Below, piece by piece: positions 57,933 to 64,000 of a stretch of 64,000 bases of DNA; within the stretch, counting starts at the first letter, position 1, and every line of letters begins with the position of its first letter. The position numbers and the translations under genes are program-made. The stretch is from NCBI RefSeq assembly GCF_021129155.1, contig NZ_JAJOMC010000002.1, positions 1 to 64,000 of the forward strand, written 5' to 3'. This DNA comes from Arthrobacter sp. AK04. GTDB taxonomy: Bacteria > Actinomycetota > Actinomycetes > Actinomycetales > Micrococcaceae. A model generated the notes under the pieces. The model did no database searches and was not told the DNA's origin. It saw only the letters and a program-made list of their open reading frames with translations.

Positions 57933-58751
57933 ATGCCCGAGGAGAAGTACGTTGCCGTAGTCACCAAGCCGGTTGCTGCGCCGCAACCGGGCGAGGCGGC
58001 GTTCTTCGATGTGGACAACACCCTGATGCGCGGCGCCAGCCTCTTCCACGTTGCCAGGAAGATGCACCAGCGCGGGGCGTTCACCATGGCCCAGGCCGCC
58101 GGCTTCGCGTGGAAGCAGTTCAAGTTCATGGCCCGCGGCGAGAATATGGACGATGTCCACGCGGTCCGCGACTCCGCCCTGACGTTGGCTGCCGGCATCA
58201 CTGTGGATGACATCAAGGCGCTCGGCGAAGAGGTCTACGACGAGATGATCGCCTCCCGCATCTGGCCGGGCGCCAAAGCGCTGGCGGAGCAGCACCTGCG
58301 CGTGGGCCGGCGGGTGTGGCTGGTGACCGCCACCCCCATCGAGGTGGCCACCGTGATCTCCACGCGTCTGGGACTGACCGGCGCGCTGGGGACGGTAGGC
58401 GAAATTTCCGAAGGCATGTACACCGGGCGCCTGGTGGGCGACATCCTTCACGGCTCGGCCAAGGCGGTTGCCGTCCAGGCCGTTGCCGACGCCGAAGAGC
58501 TGGACCTCAAGCGCTGCTGGGCGTACAGCGACTCCTACAACGACATCCCGCTGCTCACCCTGGTGGGCCACCCCGTGGCCATTAACCCGGATGCCCGCCT
58601 GCGCCGGCATGCCCGCGACAACAACTGGCCTGTCTACGATTTCCGGTCTGGCCGGCGCGCAGCCACGTTCGGCCTCAAAGCCGCAACAGCCGGCGGCGCC
58701 GTCTACGGTCTCTGGAAGGGTTTCGCCCGCATGCGCGGCCCGCGCATCTAG
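57933..58751 (+). CDS. HAD-superfamily subfamily IB phosphatase
   Basis: 272 aa. FFDVDNTLMRG is HAD motif I (DxDxT-type), LVTATPIEV motif II and YSDSYNDIPLL motif IV. The type-IB helical cap contains a long KMHQRG...QFKFMARGE segment. Relatives include SerB-like and CicA-type phosphatases. ATG 57933 is leaderless. It ends in the basic GRRAATFGLKAATAGGA...FARMRG tail. Substrate not determined. Confidence 0.9.
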   Translation: MPEEKYVAVVTKPVAAPQPGEAAFFDVDNTLMRGASLFHVARKMHQRGAFTMAQAAGFAWKQFKFMARGENMDDVHAVRDSALTLAAGITVDDIKALGEEVYDEMIASRIWPGAKALAEQHLRVGRRVWLVTATPIEVATVISTRLGLTGALGTVGEISEGMYTGRLVGDILHGSAKAVAVQAVADAEELDLKRCWAYSDSYNDIPLLTLVGHPVAINPDARLRRHARDNNWPVYDFRSGRRAATFGLKAATAGGAVYGLWKGFARMRGPRI

Positions 58752-58772
58752 CTTTCCGCCCCCGTTCCCAAG

Positions 58773-58817
58773 CTTGTTCGCGCATCCGGACCTTCAAGGC
58801 GCGGATCCGCGAACAAG
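58773..58817 (+). terminator. Hairpin terminator after HAD gene
   Basis: 16-nt arms (CTTGTTCGCGCATCCG and CGGATCCGCGAACAAG) pair at 15 positions around 13 nt, starting 22 nt after the stop. Confidence 0.7.
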
Positions 58818-58855
58818 GCCAGGAAACCCCGGTCACACCCCATCCCGCACAAAGA

Positions 58856-58889
58856 AAATGCCCGCCGCCTCGGAAGGCGACGGGCATTT
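58856..58889 (-). terminator. Rho-independent terminator of bS22 gene
   Basis: AAATGCCCG and CGCCT stems pair with AGGCG and CGGGCATTT. On the minus strand the stem is followed by TTTTCTTT, a true U-tract, 21 nt past the bS22 stop. Confidence 0.85.
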
Positions 58890-58909
58890 CTGCGCTGTTC
58901 GAAGTATCT

Positions 58910-59008
58910 CTACTTCTTGTTGCGGCGCTGGTGACGGGTCTTGCGAAGCAGCTTGCGGTGCTTCTTCTTGGCCATACGCTTGCGACGCTTCTTAATAACT
59001 GAACCCAC
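58910..59008 (-). CDS. Small ribosomal protein bS22 (AURKAIP1/COX24-like)
   Basis: 32 aa, extremely basic: MGSVIKKRRKRMAKKKHRKL, then LRKTRHQRRNKK. This is the tiny extra 30S protein seen in mycobacterial ribosome structures and annotated across actinobacteria as AURKAIP1/COX24-domain protein. GTG 59008 follows AAGGAA. It ends at a terminator with a T-run, fitting high expression. Confidence 0.92.
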   Translation of the reverse strand: MGSVIKKRRKRMAKKKHRKLLRKTRHQRRNKK

Positions 59009-59158
59009 GTAAGTTCCTTACAAACTAGATGCAGTACCTGTCTGATGGAAATTGTTCGTGGACAGAGCTACGAACTGAACAAACTGACAGATTCTTACAA
59101 TGACGTAAAACGTTCCTTAACAGGGTACCGCTTCCGGGAGGCGGCTACGGACAGCTGC

Positions 59159-59371
59159 TCAGGCCGTCTCGGTGTGACCGTCCACTACGGCACCTTTGAG
59201 GTACTGTTCGACGGCTTGTTCCGGAACCCGGTAGGAGCGGCCGAAGCGCACTGCCGGCATCTCGCCGGAGTGCACCAGCCGGTACACGGTCATTTTGGAG
59301 ACGCGCATGACCTGGGCTACTTCAGCCACGGTCAGGAACTTCGCGTTGGAGAAGTTCTGTTCTGCCGACAT
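59159..59371 (-). CDS. BldC-type helix-turn-helix regulator
   Basis: 70 aa single MerR/excisionase-like domain: KFLTVAEVAQVMRVSKMTVY, RLVHSGEMPAVRFGRSYRVP, AVEQYLKGA. It is close to BldC of Streptomyces, a DNA-binding protein that coats tandem sites and times development. In a non-sporulating bacterium its role is unknown. ATG 59371 has AAAGGAAAT upstream; the in-frame ATG at 59449 would add 26 unrelated residues. Confidence 0.88.
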   Translation of the reverse strand: MSAEQNFSNAKFLTVAEVAQVMRVSKMTVYRLVHSGEMPAVRFGRSYRVPEQAVEQYLKGAVVDGHTETA

Positions 59372-59513
59372 TTCCCTATTTCCTTTGCTGACGGATGGAC
59401 AACAGTGACCCCAGGTACATGCCAATGCGGTGTTCCGATGCTGAGCCATCCACCAACCACTTATCTAGATACTCTAGATGTTCCTGTGGCAGAAGTGAAA
59501 GTAGTAAATCCCC

Positions 59514-60659
59514 CTAATTCGCTTCCCGGCGCTTGCGCGCGGAGGCCGCCAGCTGGTCCAGGACAGATACCGAAACGTCCCAGTCCATGCACGCATCGGT
59601 AACGCTCTGCCCGTACACGAGCCCGGCCCGGCCGGCCGCGTGCTCTGCAACATCCAGGTTCTGCGCTCCGCCCACCAGGAAGCTTTCGAGCATGACGCCG
59701 GCAATCGCCTGGGCGGACGTGCCGCCGTCCTCCAGCTGCGCACCGATCTCCAGGGCCACCTCCGCCTGCCGGTGGTGGCTCTTGCCGCTGTTGGCGTGGC
59801 TGGCATCCACGATCAGGCGCGGGTTCAGCTGCTTGCCGGCAAGCGTGGCAGACGCCGCCCCGACGTCGGCAGCAGAGTAGTTGGGTCCCTTGCGTCCGCC
59901 GCGGAGGATTACATGGGTGTCCGGGTTTCCGGCGGTGGACACCAGCGCCGCCCGGCCGTCACCGTCAATGCCGAGGAAAGCCTGGGCCGCGCCCGCTGCA
60001 CCGCAGGCGTCGATGGCCACCTGGAGGTCGCCGTCGGTCCCGTTCTTGAAGCCGATGGGCATCGACAGTCCGGACGCGAGCTGCCGGTGGATCTGGCTTT
60101 CGGTGGTGCGCGCCCCGATGGCGCCCCAGGAGATGAGGTCGGCCATGTACTGCGGGCTGATGGGCTCGAGGAACTCGGTTGCGGTGGGGAGTCCCAGGGC
60201 GGTCACCTGCTGCAGGAACTGCCGGGCGGTGCGGAGTCCGGTGACCATGTCGTGGCTGCCGTCCAGGCGGGGATCGTTGATCAGGCCCTTCCAGCCCACG
60301 GTGGTGCGGGGCTTTTCGAAGTACGTCCGCATCACGATCAGCAGGTCTTCCCTGTGCTTCTCGGCCTGGCTGACCAGCCGGCGGGCGTACTCCAGCCCGG
60401 CTTTGGGATCGTGGATGGAGCAGGGCCCCATAATCACCAGCAGGCGGTCGTCCACGCCGTCCATGATGGCCCGGACTTCATCGCGTCCGCGTTCGACGAC
60501 GTCCGCCACCCGGGCGTCCAGGGGCAGTTCCGCGATGAGTTCGGACGGGGTGGGCAACGCCGTGAATTCGCTGACGCGCAGGTTCGAGGTCGACTTGGCC
60601 GCGGCTTCGGTGCGGGAGATGCCGGCGTTGGTGCTTGCGGGGGCTGTTGCGGTGCTCAT
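59514..60659 (-). CDS. aroF: 3-deoxy-7-phosphoheptulonate synthase (class I)
   Basis: 381 aa DAHP synthase (AroF/G/H type) joining phosphoenolpyruvate and erythrose 4-phosphate, the first step of aromatic amino acid synthesis. GPCSIHD, MRTYFEKPRTTVGWKGLINDP, GFKNGTDG and DASHANSGK are class I blocks including the metal-binding Cys. ATG 60659 has AGGACC upstream. Transcription appears to start ~170 nt earlier, with a W-Y-A-Y-F leader peptide and hairpins between, so control by attenuation is likely. Which of the aromatic amino acids inhibits the enzyme cannot be told. Confidence 0.96.
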   Translation of the reverse strand: MSTATAPASTNAGISRTEAAAKSTSNLRVSEFTALPTPSELIAELPLDARVADVVERGRDEVRAIMDGVDDRLLVIMGPCSIHDPKAGLEYARRLVSQAEKHREDLLIVMRTYFEKPRTTVGWKGLINDPRLDGSHDMVTGLRTARQFLQQVTALGLPTATEFLEPISPQYMADLISWGAIGARTTESQIHRQLASGLSMPIGFKNGTDGDLQVAIDACGAAGAAQAFLGIDGDGRAALVSTAGNPDTHVILRGGRKGPNYSAADVGAASATLAGKQLNPRLIVDASHANSGKSHHRQAEVALEIGAQLEDGGTSAQAIAGVMLESFLVGGAQNLDVAEHAAGRAGLVYGQSVTDACMDWDVSVSVLDQLAASARKRREAN

Positions 60660-60721
60660 GGTTGGGTCCTGTTCCAGATGGGAAGCGGGCCCGGATCAGA
60701 ACCCGCCGGAGAAACGGCGAA

Positions 60722-60743
60722 GGGCAGAGAATGATCTCTGCCC
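60722..60743 (-). terminator. Attenuator hairpin before aroF
   Basis: A perfect 9-bp stem GGGCAGAGA / TCTCTGCCC with a 4-nt loop, 62 nt before the aroF start. On the minus strand CTTCGCCGTTTCT follows, a weak T-rich stretch. Just upstream (60745-60754) is the 3' arm of the competing stem. Confidence 0.65.
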
Positions 60744-60744
60744 T

Positions 60745-60804
60745 GTTGGCTCTGAAGGAAAGTTGGATGCGTGTCAGTTAGACGCGGGCCCCTCCAGAGC
60801 CAAC
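60745..60804 (-). promoter_or_regulatory. Leader stem overlapping the leader-peptide codons
   Basis: A perfect 10-bp pair, CAGAGCCAAC (60795-60804) with GTTGGCTCTG (60745-60754). Its 5' arm lies within the leader codons directly after W-Y-A-Y-F, where a stalled ribosome would cover it. Confidence 0.7.
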
Positions 60805-60833
60805 GAAAAATACGCATACCAACGGTTTGTCAT
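60774..60833 (-). CDS. aroF leader peptide
   Basis: 19 aa, MTNRWYAYFSLALEGPASN. Trp, two Tyr and one Phe stand within five codons (5-9), far above chance for a high-GC genome. The ATG lies 7 nt behind TATGGT, which has TTGCCA 18 nt upstream, so the leader itself seems leaderless. Stalling at the aromatic codons would alter the downstream hairpins and raise aroF transcription when aromatic amino acids run short. Confidence 0.8.
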   Translation of the reverse strand: MTNRWYAYFSLALEGPASN

Positions 60834-60840
60834 GCCATGA

Positions 60841-60870
60841 ACCATAACCGCAGGTTCCGCGAATTGGCAA
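60841..60870 (-). promoter_or_regulatory. aroF promoter
   Basis: -35 TTGCCA (60870-60865), 18-nt spacer, -10 TATGGT (60846-60841), minus strand. It lies directly after the stop of the convergently unrelated upstream transporter gene (60876), so aroF is independently transcribed. Confidence 0.65.
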
Positions 60871-60875
60871 AACGG

Positions 60876-62204
60876 TTACGTTGCGTCACGGGACAGGCTT
60901 GCCACCAGCTCTGCATGCTTCCGGTCCGTGAGGCGGTACCAGTACATGATGCCCACGGCTGCCAGGACCAGGGCGCCGGGAAGCAGTCCCGCGGCGGCCC
61001 TGATGGCAAGGGTCGCGGATTCTGGCTGCCCCGCCGCACCCGAGGCGTAGCCGCCCCAGGCCAGGGAAAAGGCCACCACGCCGGCGCCGAAGCCCATGCC
61101 CAGCTTCCTGGTGGCCGCCAGGAGCGCGTAGTTGATGCCCTGCACCCGGACCCCGGTCTTCCACTCGCCGTATTCCACGGTGTCCGCAATCAGCGCCCAG
61201 GTGACAATGCTGACCGACGCGGACGCAAGCAGTCCCAGCACCAGGCCTGCCACGCCAAGCAGGGGCGCTTCGGCGGGGGCCAGGAAAACCAGCACACCGC
61301 CAACGGCACCAAGGCTGGCGCCGGCGCTGTACACGGCACGCTTGCCCCAGCGCGCCACCGGACGCGGAATGAGGACCGCCAGGGTGAGCGTGATGACCAC
61401 CTGCGCGGCGGCCATGAGGGGGAAGAGGTCCACCCGGGACAGGACATCGCGGAGGTAGTAGAACTGGGATGCTCCCGTGGCGGATGTTCCGGTGACAAAA
61501 AGCACCGAGCTGACGCAGAGGATGACCAGCGGCGAGTTGGCCTTAAGGGCCGCCATGCTCTGGCTGAGGGTAATCCTGGGGACGCTGCCGGGAACCTGTT
61601 CGGCGCAGGCGGCACCCGTAAAGGCGTAGAGGGCAGAGCCCACGACGGCGAACGTGATGGTCAGCCAGGTGAAGACCTGCTGCATGTCCTGCCCGGCCCC
61701 CAGGAGCGGCGCGATGAAGAAGCCCAGCGTGGCACCAACGGAAAGTCCGCCAAGGGTCCGTGCACCGCCCAGCCGGGCGCGCTGCGTGGCGTCCTGCGTC
61801 ATGGCCCCCACCAGGCAGCCGTAGGGAACATTGACCATGCTGTAGGCGATGCACACCAGGCCGTACGTGCAGTAGGCGTAAAGCAGCTTCAAGGACGGCT
61901 CGACATCCGGGACATGGAAGACGGCCACGCTCAGCAGGAGCGGGATGAAGCCGAACATCAGGAACGGCCGGAACTTGCCCCACCGCCTGCTGTGGACGCG
62001 GTCCACGATGCGCCCGGCGGCGATGTCCGTGAACGCGTTGAAGACCCGCAGCAGAAGCAGCAGGGTCCCCGCGGCTGCCGCCCCGATCCCCGCAACATCC
62101 GTGTAGTAGACGAGCAGGAACATGTTCCCGGTGCTGATGATCATGCTGTTGGCGGCATCGCCGGCGCCGTAGGCAAAGACGCTGAGCCTGCTGAGTTTCT
62201 TCAT
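60876..62204 (-). CDS. GPH-family sugar/cation symporter
   Basis: 442 aa with 12 membrane helices. FAYGAGDAANSMIISTGNMF and DAFTDIAAGR-type RVFNAFTDIAAGRIVDRVHS identify the glycoside-pentoside-hexuronide:cation symporter family, and WALIADTVEYGEWKTGVRVQ is the characteristic late loop. ATG 62204 follows CAGGAAG. It follows the esterase gene after 54 bp and would import oligosaccharides freed by the GH95 and esterase enzymes. Confidence 0.92.
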   Translation of the reverse strand: MKKLSRLSVFAYGAGDAANSMIISTGNMFLLVYYTDVAGIGAAAAGTLLLLLRVFNAFTDIAAGRIVDRVHSRRWGKFRPFLMFGFIPLLLSVAVFHVPDVEPSLKLLYAYCTYGLVCIAYSMVNVPYGCLVGAMTQDATQRARLGGARTLGGLSVGATLGFFIAPLLGAGQDMQQVFTWLTITFAVVGSALYAFTGAACAEQVPGSVPRITLSQSMAALKANSPLVILCVSSVLFVTGTSATGASQFYYLRDVLSRVDLFPLMAAAQVVITLTLAVLIPRPVARWGKRAVYSAGASLGAVGGVLVFLAPAEAPLLGVAGLVLGLLASASVSIVTWALIADTVEYGEWKTGVRVQGINYALLAATRKLGMGFGAGVVAFSLAWGGYASGAAGQPESATLAIRAAAGLLPGALVLAAVGIMYWYRLTDRKHAELVASLSRDAT

Positions 62205-62258
62205 CACTTCCTGTTTCCGCAGGATGGGAAACCGTTTTCTCACGCCTGCAGAAGGAAC

Positions 62259-63278
62259 TTACCCCAAAATCTTGCGCAGAAACAGCAGCTGGCGGATCCA
62301 GTGGTGTTCCTGGCCGCCCTCGTGGTTGTTGAACCGGTACACCTCGATCTCCTTGTCTGCACCGGTTCCGGAGGAGCCCGCCGTTCCGGAGCCGTAGGCG
62401 TTGAAGCTCGCAAAGACCGTCGACGGCGGGCAGATGTCGTCCATCTGGGCGGCGGAGTACAGCGCAGGGGCTGTTGCCCAGCGGGCCAGGTTGACGCCGT
62501 CGAAATAGCGCAGGACGGCGAGCGCGGCGTCGTACCGGTCCCGGTGCCGTGCCAGGAACTGGGCGATTTCCGGGTACGGCCCGCGCGGTGTGATGTCGAT
62601 GGCCCGGGGAAAGTCCTGGAGGAACGGGACGTCGGGCAGCGCGGCGATGACGCCGTCGAGCCTTCCGGCCGCCAGGCCCGCAGTGGCCACCACAATGCCG
62701 CCGCCCTGGCTGACGCCGGCCAGCACCACTTTGGAGGGGTCGACGGCGGGGTGGGACTGGGCGGCTTCCACGGCCCGGAAGGCGTCCACGTAGACCCTGC
62801 GGTAGTAGTAGTCCTCTCGGCTTCCGAGGCCGCGGGTCATGAGTCCGGCGTGGGCGACGTCCCCGGCGGAGGGGTGCGGGTCCGGTGTTTCACCCAGTGT
62901 GCCGCCGTAGCCCTGGCCGCGGGTGTCCATGATGAAATGCGCGTACCCGGCCTGGGCCCAGCGGGTGTCCTGGTTGACCAGCCCGCGGCCTCCCGAGTAG
63001 CCAACGTACTGGACCACCACCGGCAGCGCCGCCCCCGCTTCCCTGTGCGCCGGCAGATGGAGCCAGCCCCGGACCGGGGCGCCGCCGTACCCTGCGAAGG
63101 TGACGTCGAAGGTGTCAATGACGGAGAGGTAGTTTTCGACCGGCTCAAAACTGGCATCCAGCGGGAAGGCACGGGCTTCCCTGATGGTGGCATCCCAGAA
63201 CTGGCGAAGGTCCTCCGGGGGCGTCACGTCCGAGGAGTACGAGCGGAGCTGCGCGAGCGGGAGGTCAAAGAGCGGCAT
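62259..63278 (-). CDS. Acetyl xylan esterase / cephalosporin-C deacetylase (CE7)
   Basis: 339-aa alpha/beta hydrolase. Ser190 (AGVSQGGG), RGQGYGG (oxyanion region), Asp in MDDICPPST and His in NNHEGG are the CE7 signature. No signal peptide, so it deacetylates short oligosaccharides after uptake, as usual for CE7. It begins 3 bp after the GH95 stop. Confidence 0.95.
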   Translation of the reverse strand: MPLFDLPLAQLRSYSSDVTPPEDLRQFWDATIREARAFPLDASFEPVENYLSVIDTFDVTFAGYGGAPVRGWLHLPAHREAGAALPVVVQYVGYSGGRGLVNQDTRWAQAGYAHFIMDTRGQGYGGTLGETPDPHPSAGDVAHAGLMTRGLGSREDYYYRRVYVDAFRAVEAAQSHPAVDPSKVVLAGVSQGGGIVVATAGLAAGRLDGVIAALPDVPFLQDFPRAIDITPRGPYPEIAQFLARHRDRYDAALAVLRYFDGVNLARWATAPALYSAAQMDDICPPSTVFASFNAYGSGTAGSSGTGADKEIEVYRFNNHEGGQEHHWIRQLLFLRKILG

Positions 63279-63281
63279 GGG

Positions 63282-64000
63282 TTATCCAATCCTGTCTGTA
63301 GGCGCGCTGCGGTGGGCGCTGTAGGTGAGAACTGCGGGCTTTCCTGGTTCAAGGTGCGCTTCCCGGACGGCCGATCCATACCGGACCAGGACTTTCACCG
63401 GCGCCTGGACGGCCAGGGTTGCCTGCACCAGCCGCCCGTCCTGCCAGTCCAGGCCCACTTCCACCCCGGGCCGTGCGCGGAGCCGCCCGGCCCGGCCGGC
63501 GGGCAGTTCGGCGGGCAGGGCAGGAAGCAGTTCTATCTCGTGCAGCCCGTCCACGGTGCGGTGGCTCTGGACGAGGCACTCGGCCATACCGGCCACGTAC
63601 CCCAGGTTGCCGTCGATCTGGAACGGCGGGTGCGCACCGAAGAGGTTGGGGTACAGGCCTCCGCTCTGGCCGCCGCGGGGTGTGTCCATGTCCCGGAAGT
63701 AAAGCCGGAGGAGGTCGCTGACTTTTCCGGGCTGGCGGAGCCGGGCGCGCAACAGGATCTTCCATGCCAGCGACCAGCCGGTGGCTTCATCGCCCCGGCC
63801 GTCCAGGCTGGCCCGGACGGCCGCTTCGACCCCTGGCGTGAGTGGAGCGTCCCCGGGAAAGGCGCGATAGAGGTGGCTGACGTGCCGGTGCCCGGGTTCC
63901 CATTCCTCCGGGTCATCAAGCCACTCGCGCAGCTTTCCGCCGCGTCCGGGTGCCGGCTCCGGAAGCCGGGGCAGGGCCGTGCGGGCTGCGGAGGCCACGG
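63282..64000 (-). CDS. Glycoside hydrolase family 95 (alpha-fucosidase/galactosidase), C-terminal part
   Basis: The open frame continues past the right edge; 238 C-terminal residues are visible and the GTG at 63998 is internal. WEPGHRHVSHLYRAFPGD, GWSLAWKILLRARL and GLYPNLFGAHPPFQIDGNLG are GH95 hallmarks. The catalytic Glu and Asp of the family lie further upstream and are not in view. It would remove fucose or galactose side chains from plant xyloglucan or pectin. First visible gene of a GH95-esterase-transporter operon. Confidence 0.9.
   Translation of the reverse strand, partial: VASAARTALPRLPEPAPGRGGKLREWLDDPEEWEPGHRHVSHLYRAFPGDAPLTPGVEAAVRASLDGRGDEATGWSLAWKILLRARLRQPGKVSDLLRLYFRDMDTPRGGQSGGLYPNLFGAHPPFQIDGNLGYVAGMAECLVQSHRTVDGLHEIELLPALPAELPAGRAGRLRARPGVEVGLDWQDGRLVQATLAVQAPVKVLVRYGSAVREAHLEPGKPAVLTYSAHRSAPTDRIG

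Noticed and set aside
1..64000. tRNA, rRNA, prophage or transposase genes
   Set aside because: Reading through the window I saw no tRNA cloverleaf sequence, rRNA stretch, integrase or transposase motif; a covariance-model scan would be the decisive test.

Overview
The window is high-GC DNA from a high-GC Gram-positive bacterium, most likely an Arthrobacter/Pseudarthrobacter-type member of the Micrococcaceae. The basis is gene content (CcsB/ResB/CcdA cytochrome c maturation, menaquinone genes, Rex, a BldC-type regulator, the 32-residue ribosomal protein bS22, DUF4229, an IniA/IniC-type dynamin pair), frequent GTG/TTG starts, and many starts lying 6-7 nt behind a TAnnnT -10 box (leaderless transcription). 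I see no rRNA, tRNA, phage or transposase gene. The first ~130 bases are homopolymer-rich and look like a contig-end artefact.

Layout. 0.1-2.2 kb: phosphate acetyltransferase. 2.5-18 kb: phenylacetate degradation genes (paaI, paaK, TetR regulator, paaZ with a divergent thioesterase, then the paaJ-paaG-paaH operon), interrupted by an HtrA-type lipoprotein protease, a VOC protein, a secreted S1 protease with a coupled tyrosine phosphatase, a secreted SGNH esterase and a GNAT enzyme. Three related 22-bp inverted repeats (TTACC...GGTAA) lie before paaI, between paaZ and the thioesterase, and before paaJ, with a half-site before the TetR gene, so the scattered genes look like one regulon. 18-31 kb: pentapeptide-repeat and SRPBCC proteins, CsbD, a DinB-type polymerase with an altered steric-gate residue, an AnsP-like permease, the nirBD nitrite reductase operon, an ABC-F ATPase, a Zn/Mn ABC transporter and a CPBP protease. 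31-36 kb: a sugar ABC importer without its own ATPase, linked to an unassigned 591-residue protein. 36-41 kb: VOC protein, menB-menE-menA, DUF4229 and a PLDc_N protein.

42.3-49.4 kb is the most unusual region. A membrane-anchored Hsp70-type ATPase without a substrate-binding domain is translationally coupled to a LuxR-family regulator. These are followed on the same strand by an IniB-like protein and two overlapping dynamin-like GTPases (IniA/IniC type). It resembles the mycobacterial iniBAC envelope-stress operon with a chaperone-like sensor and regulator added.

49.5-64 kb: ccsB-resB-ccdA-resA cytochrome c maturation with a histidine phosphatase, yceI under a perfect 20-bp palindrome, two small membrane proteins, rex, a glutaredoxin-like protein, a HAD phosphatase, bS22, a BldC-like regulator, an aroF-type DAHP synthase preceded by a short leader peptide reading W-Y-A-Y-F and RNA hairpins (an attenuator), then a plant-polysaccharide operon (GPH sugar transporter, CE7 acetyl esterase, GH95 enzyme cut by the right edge).
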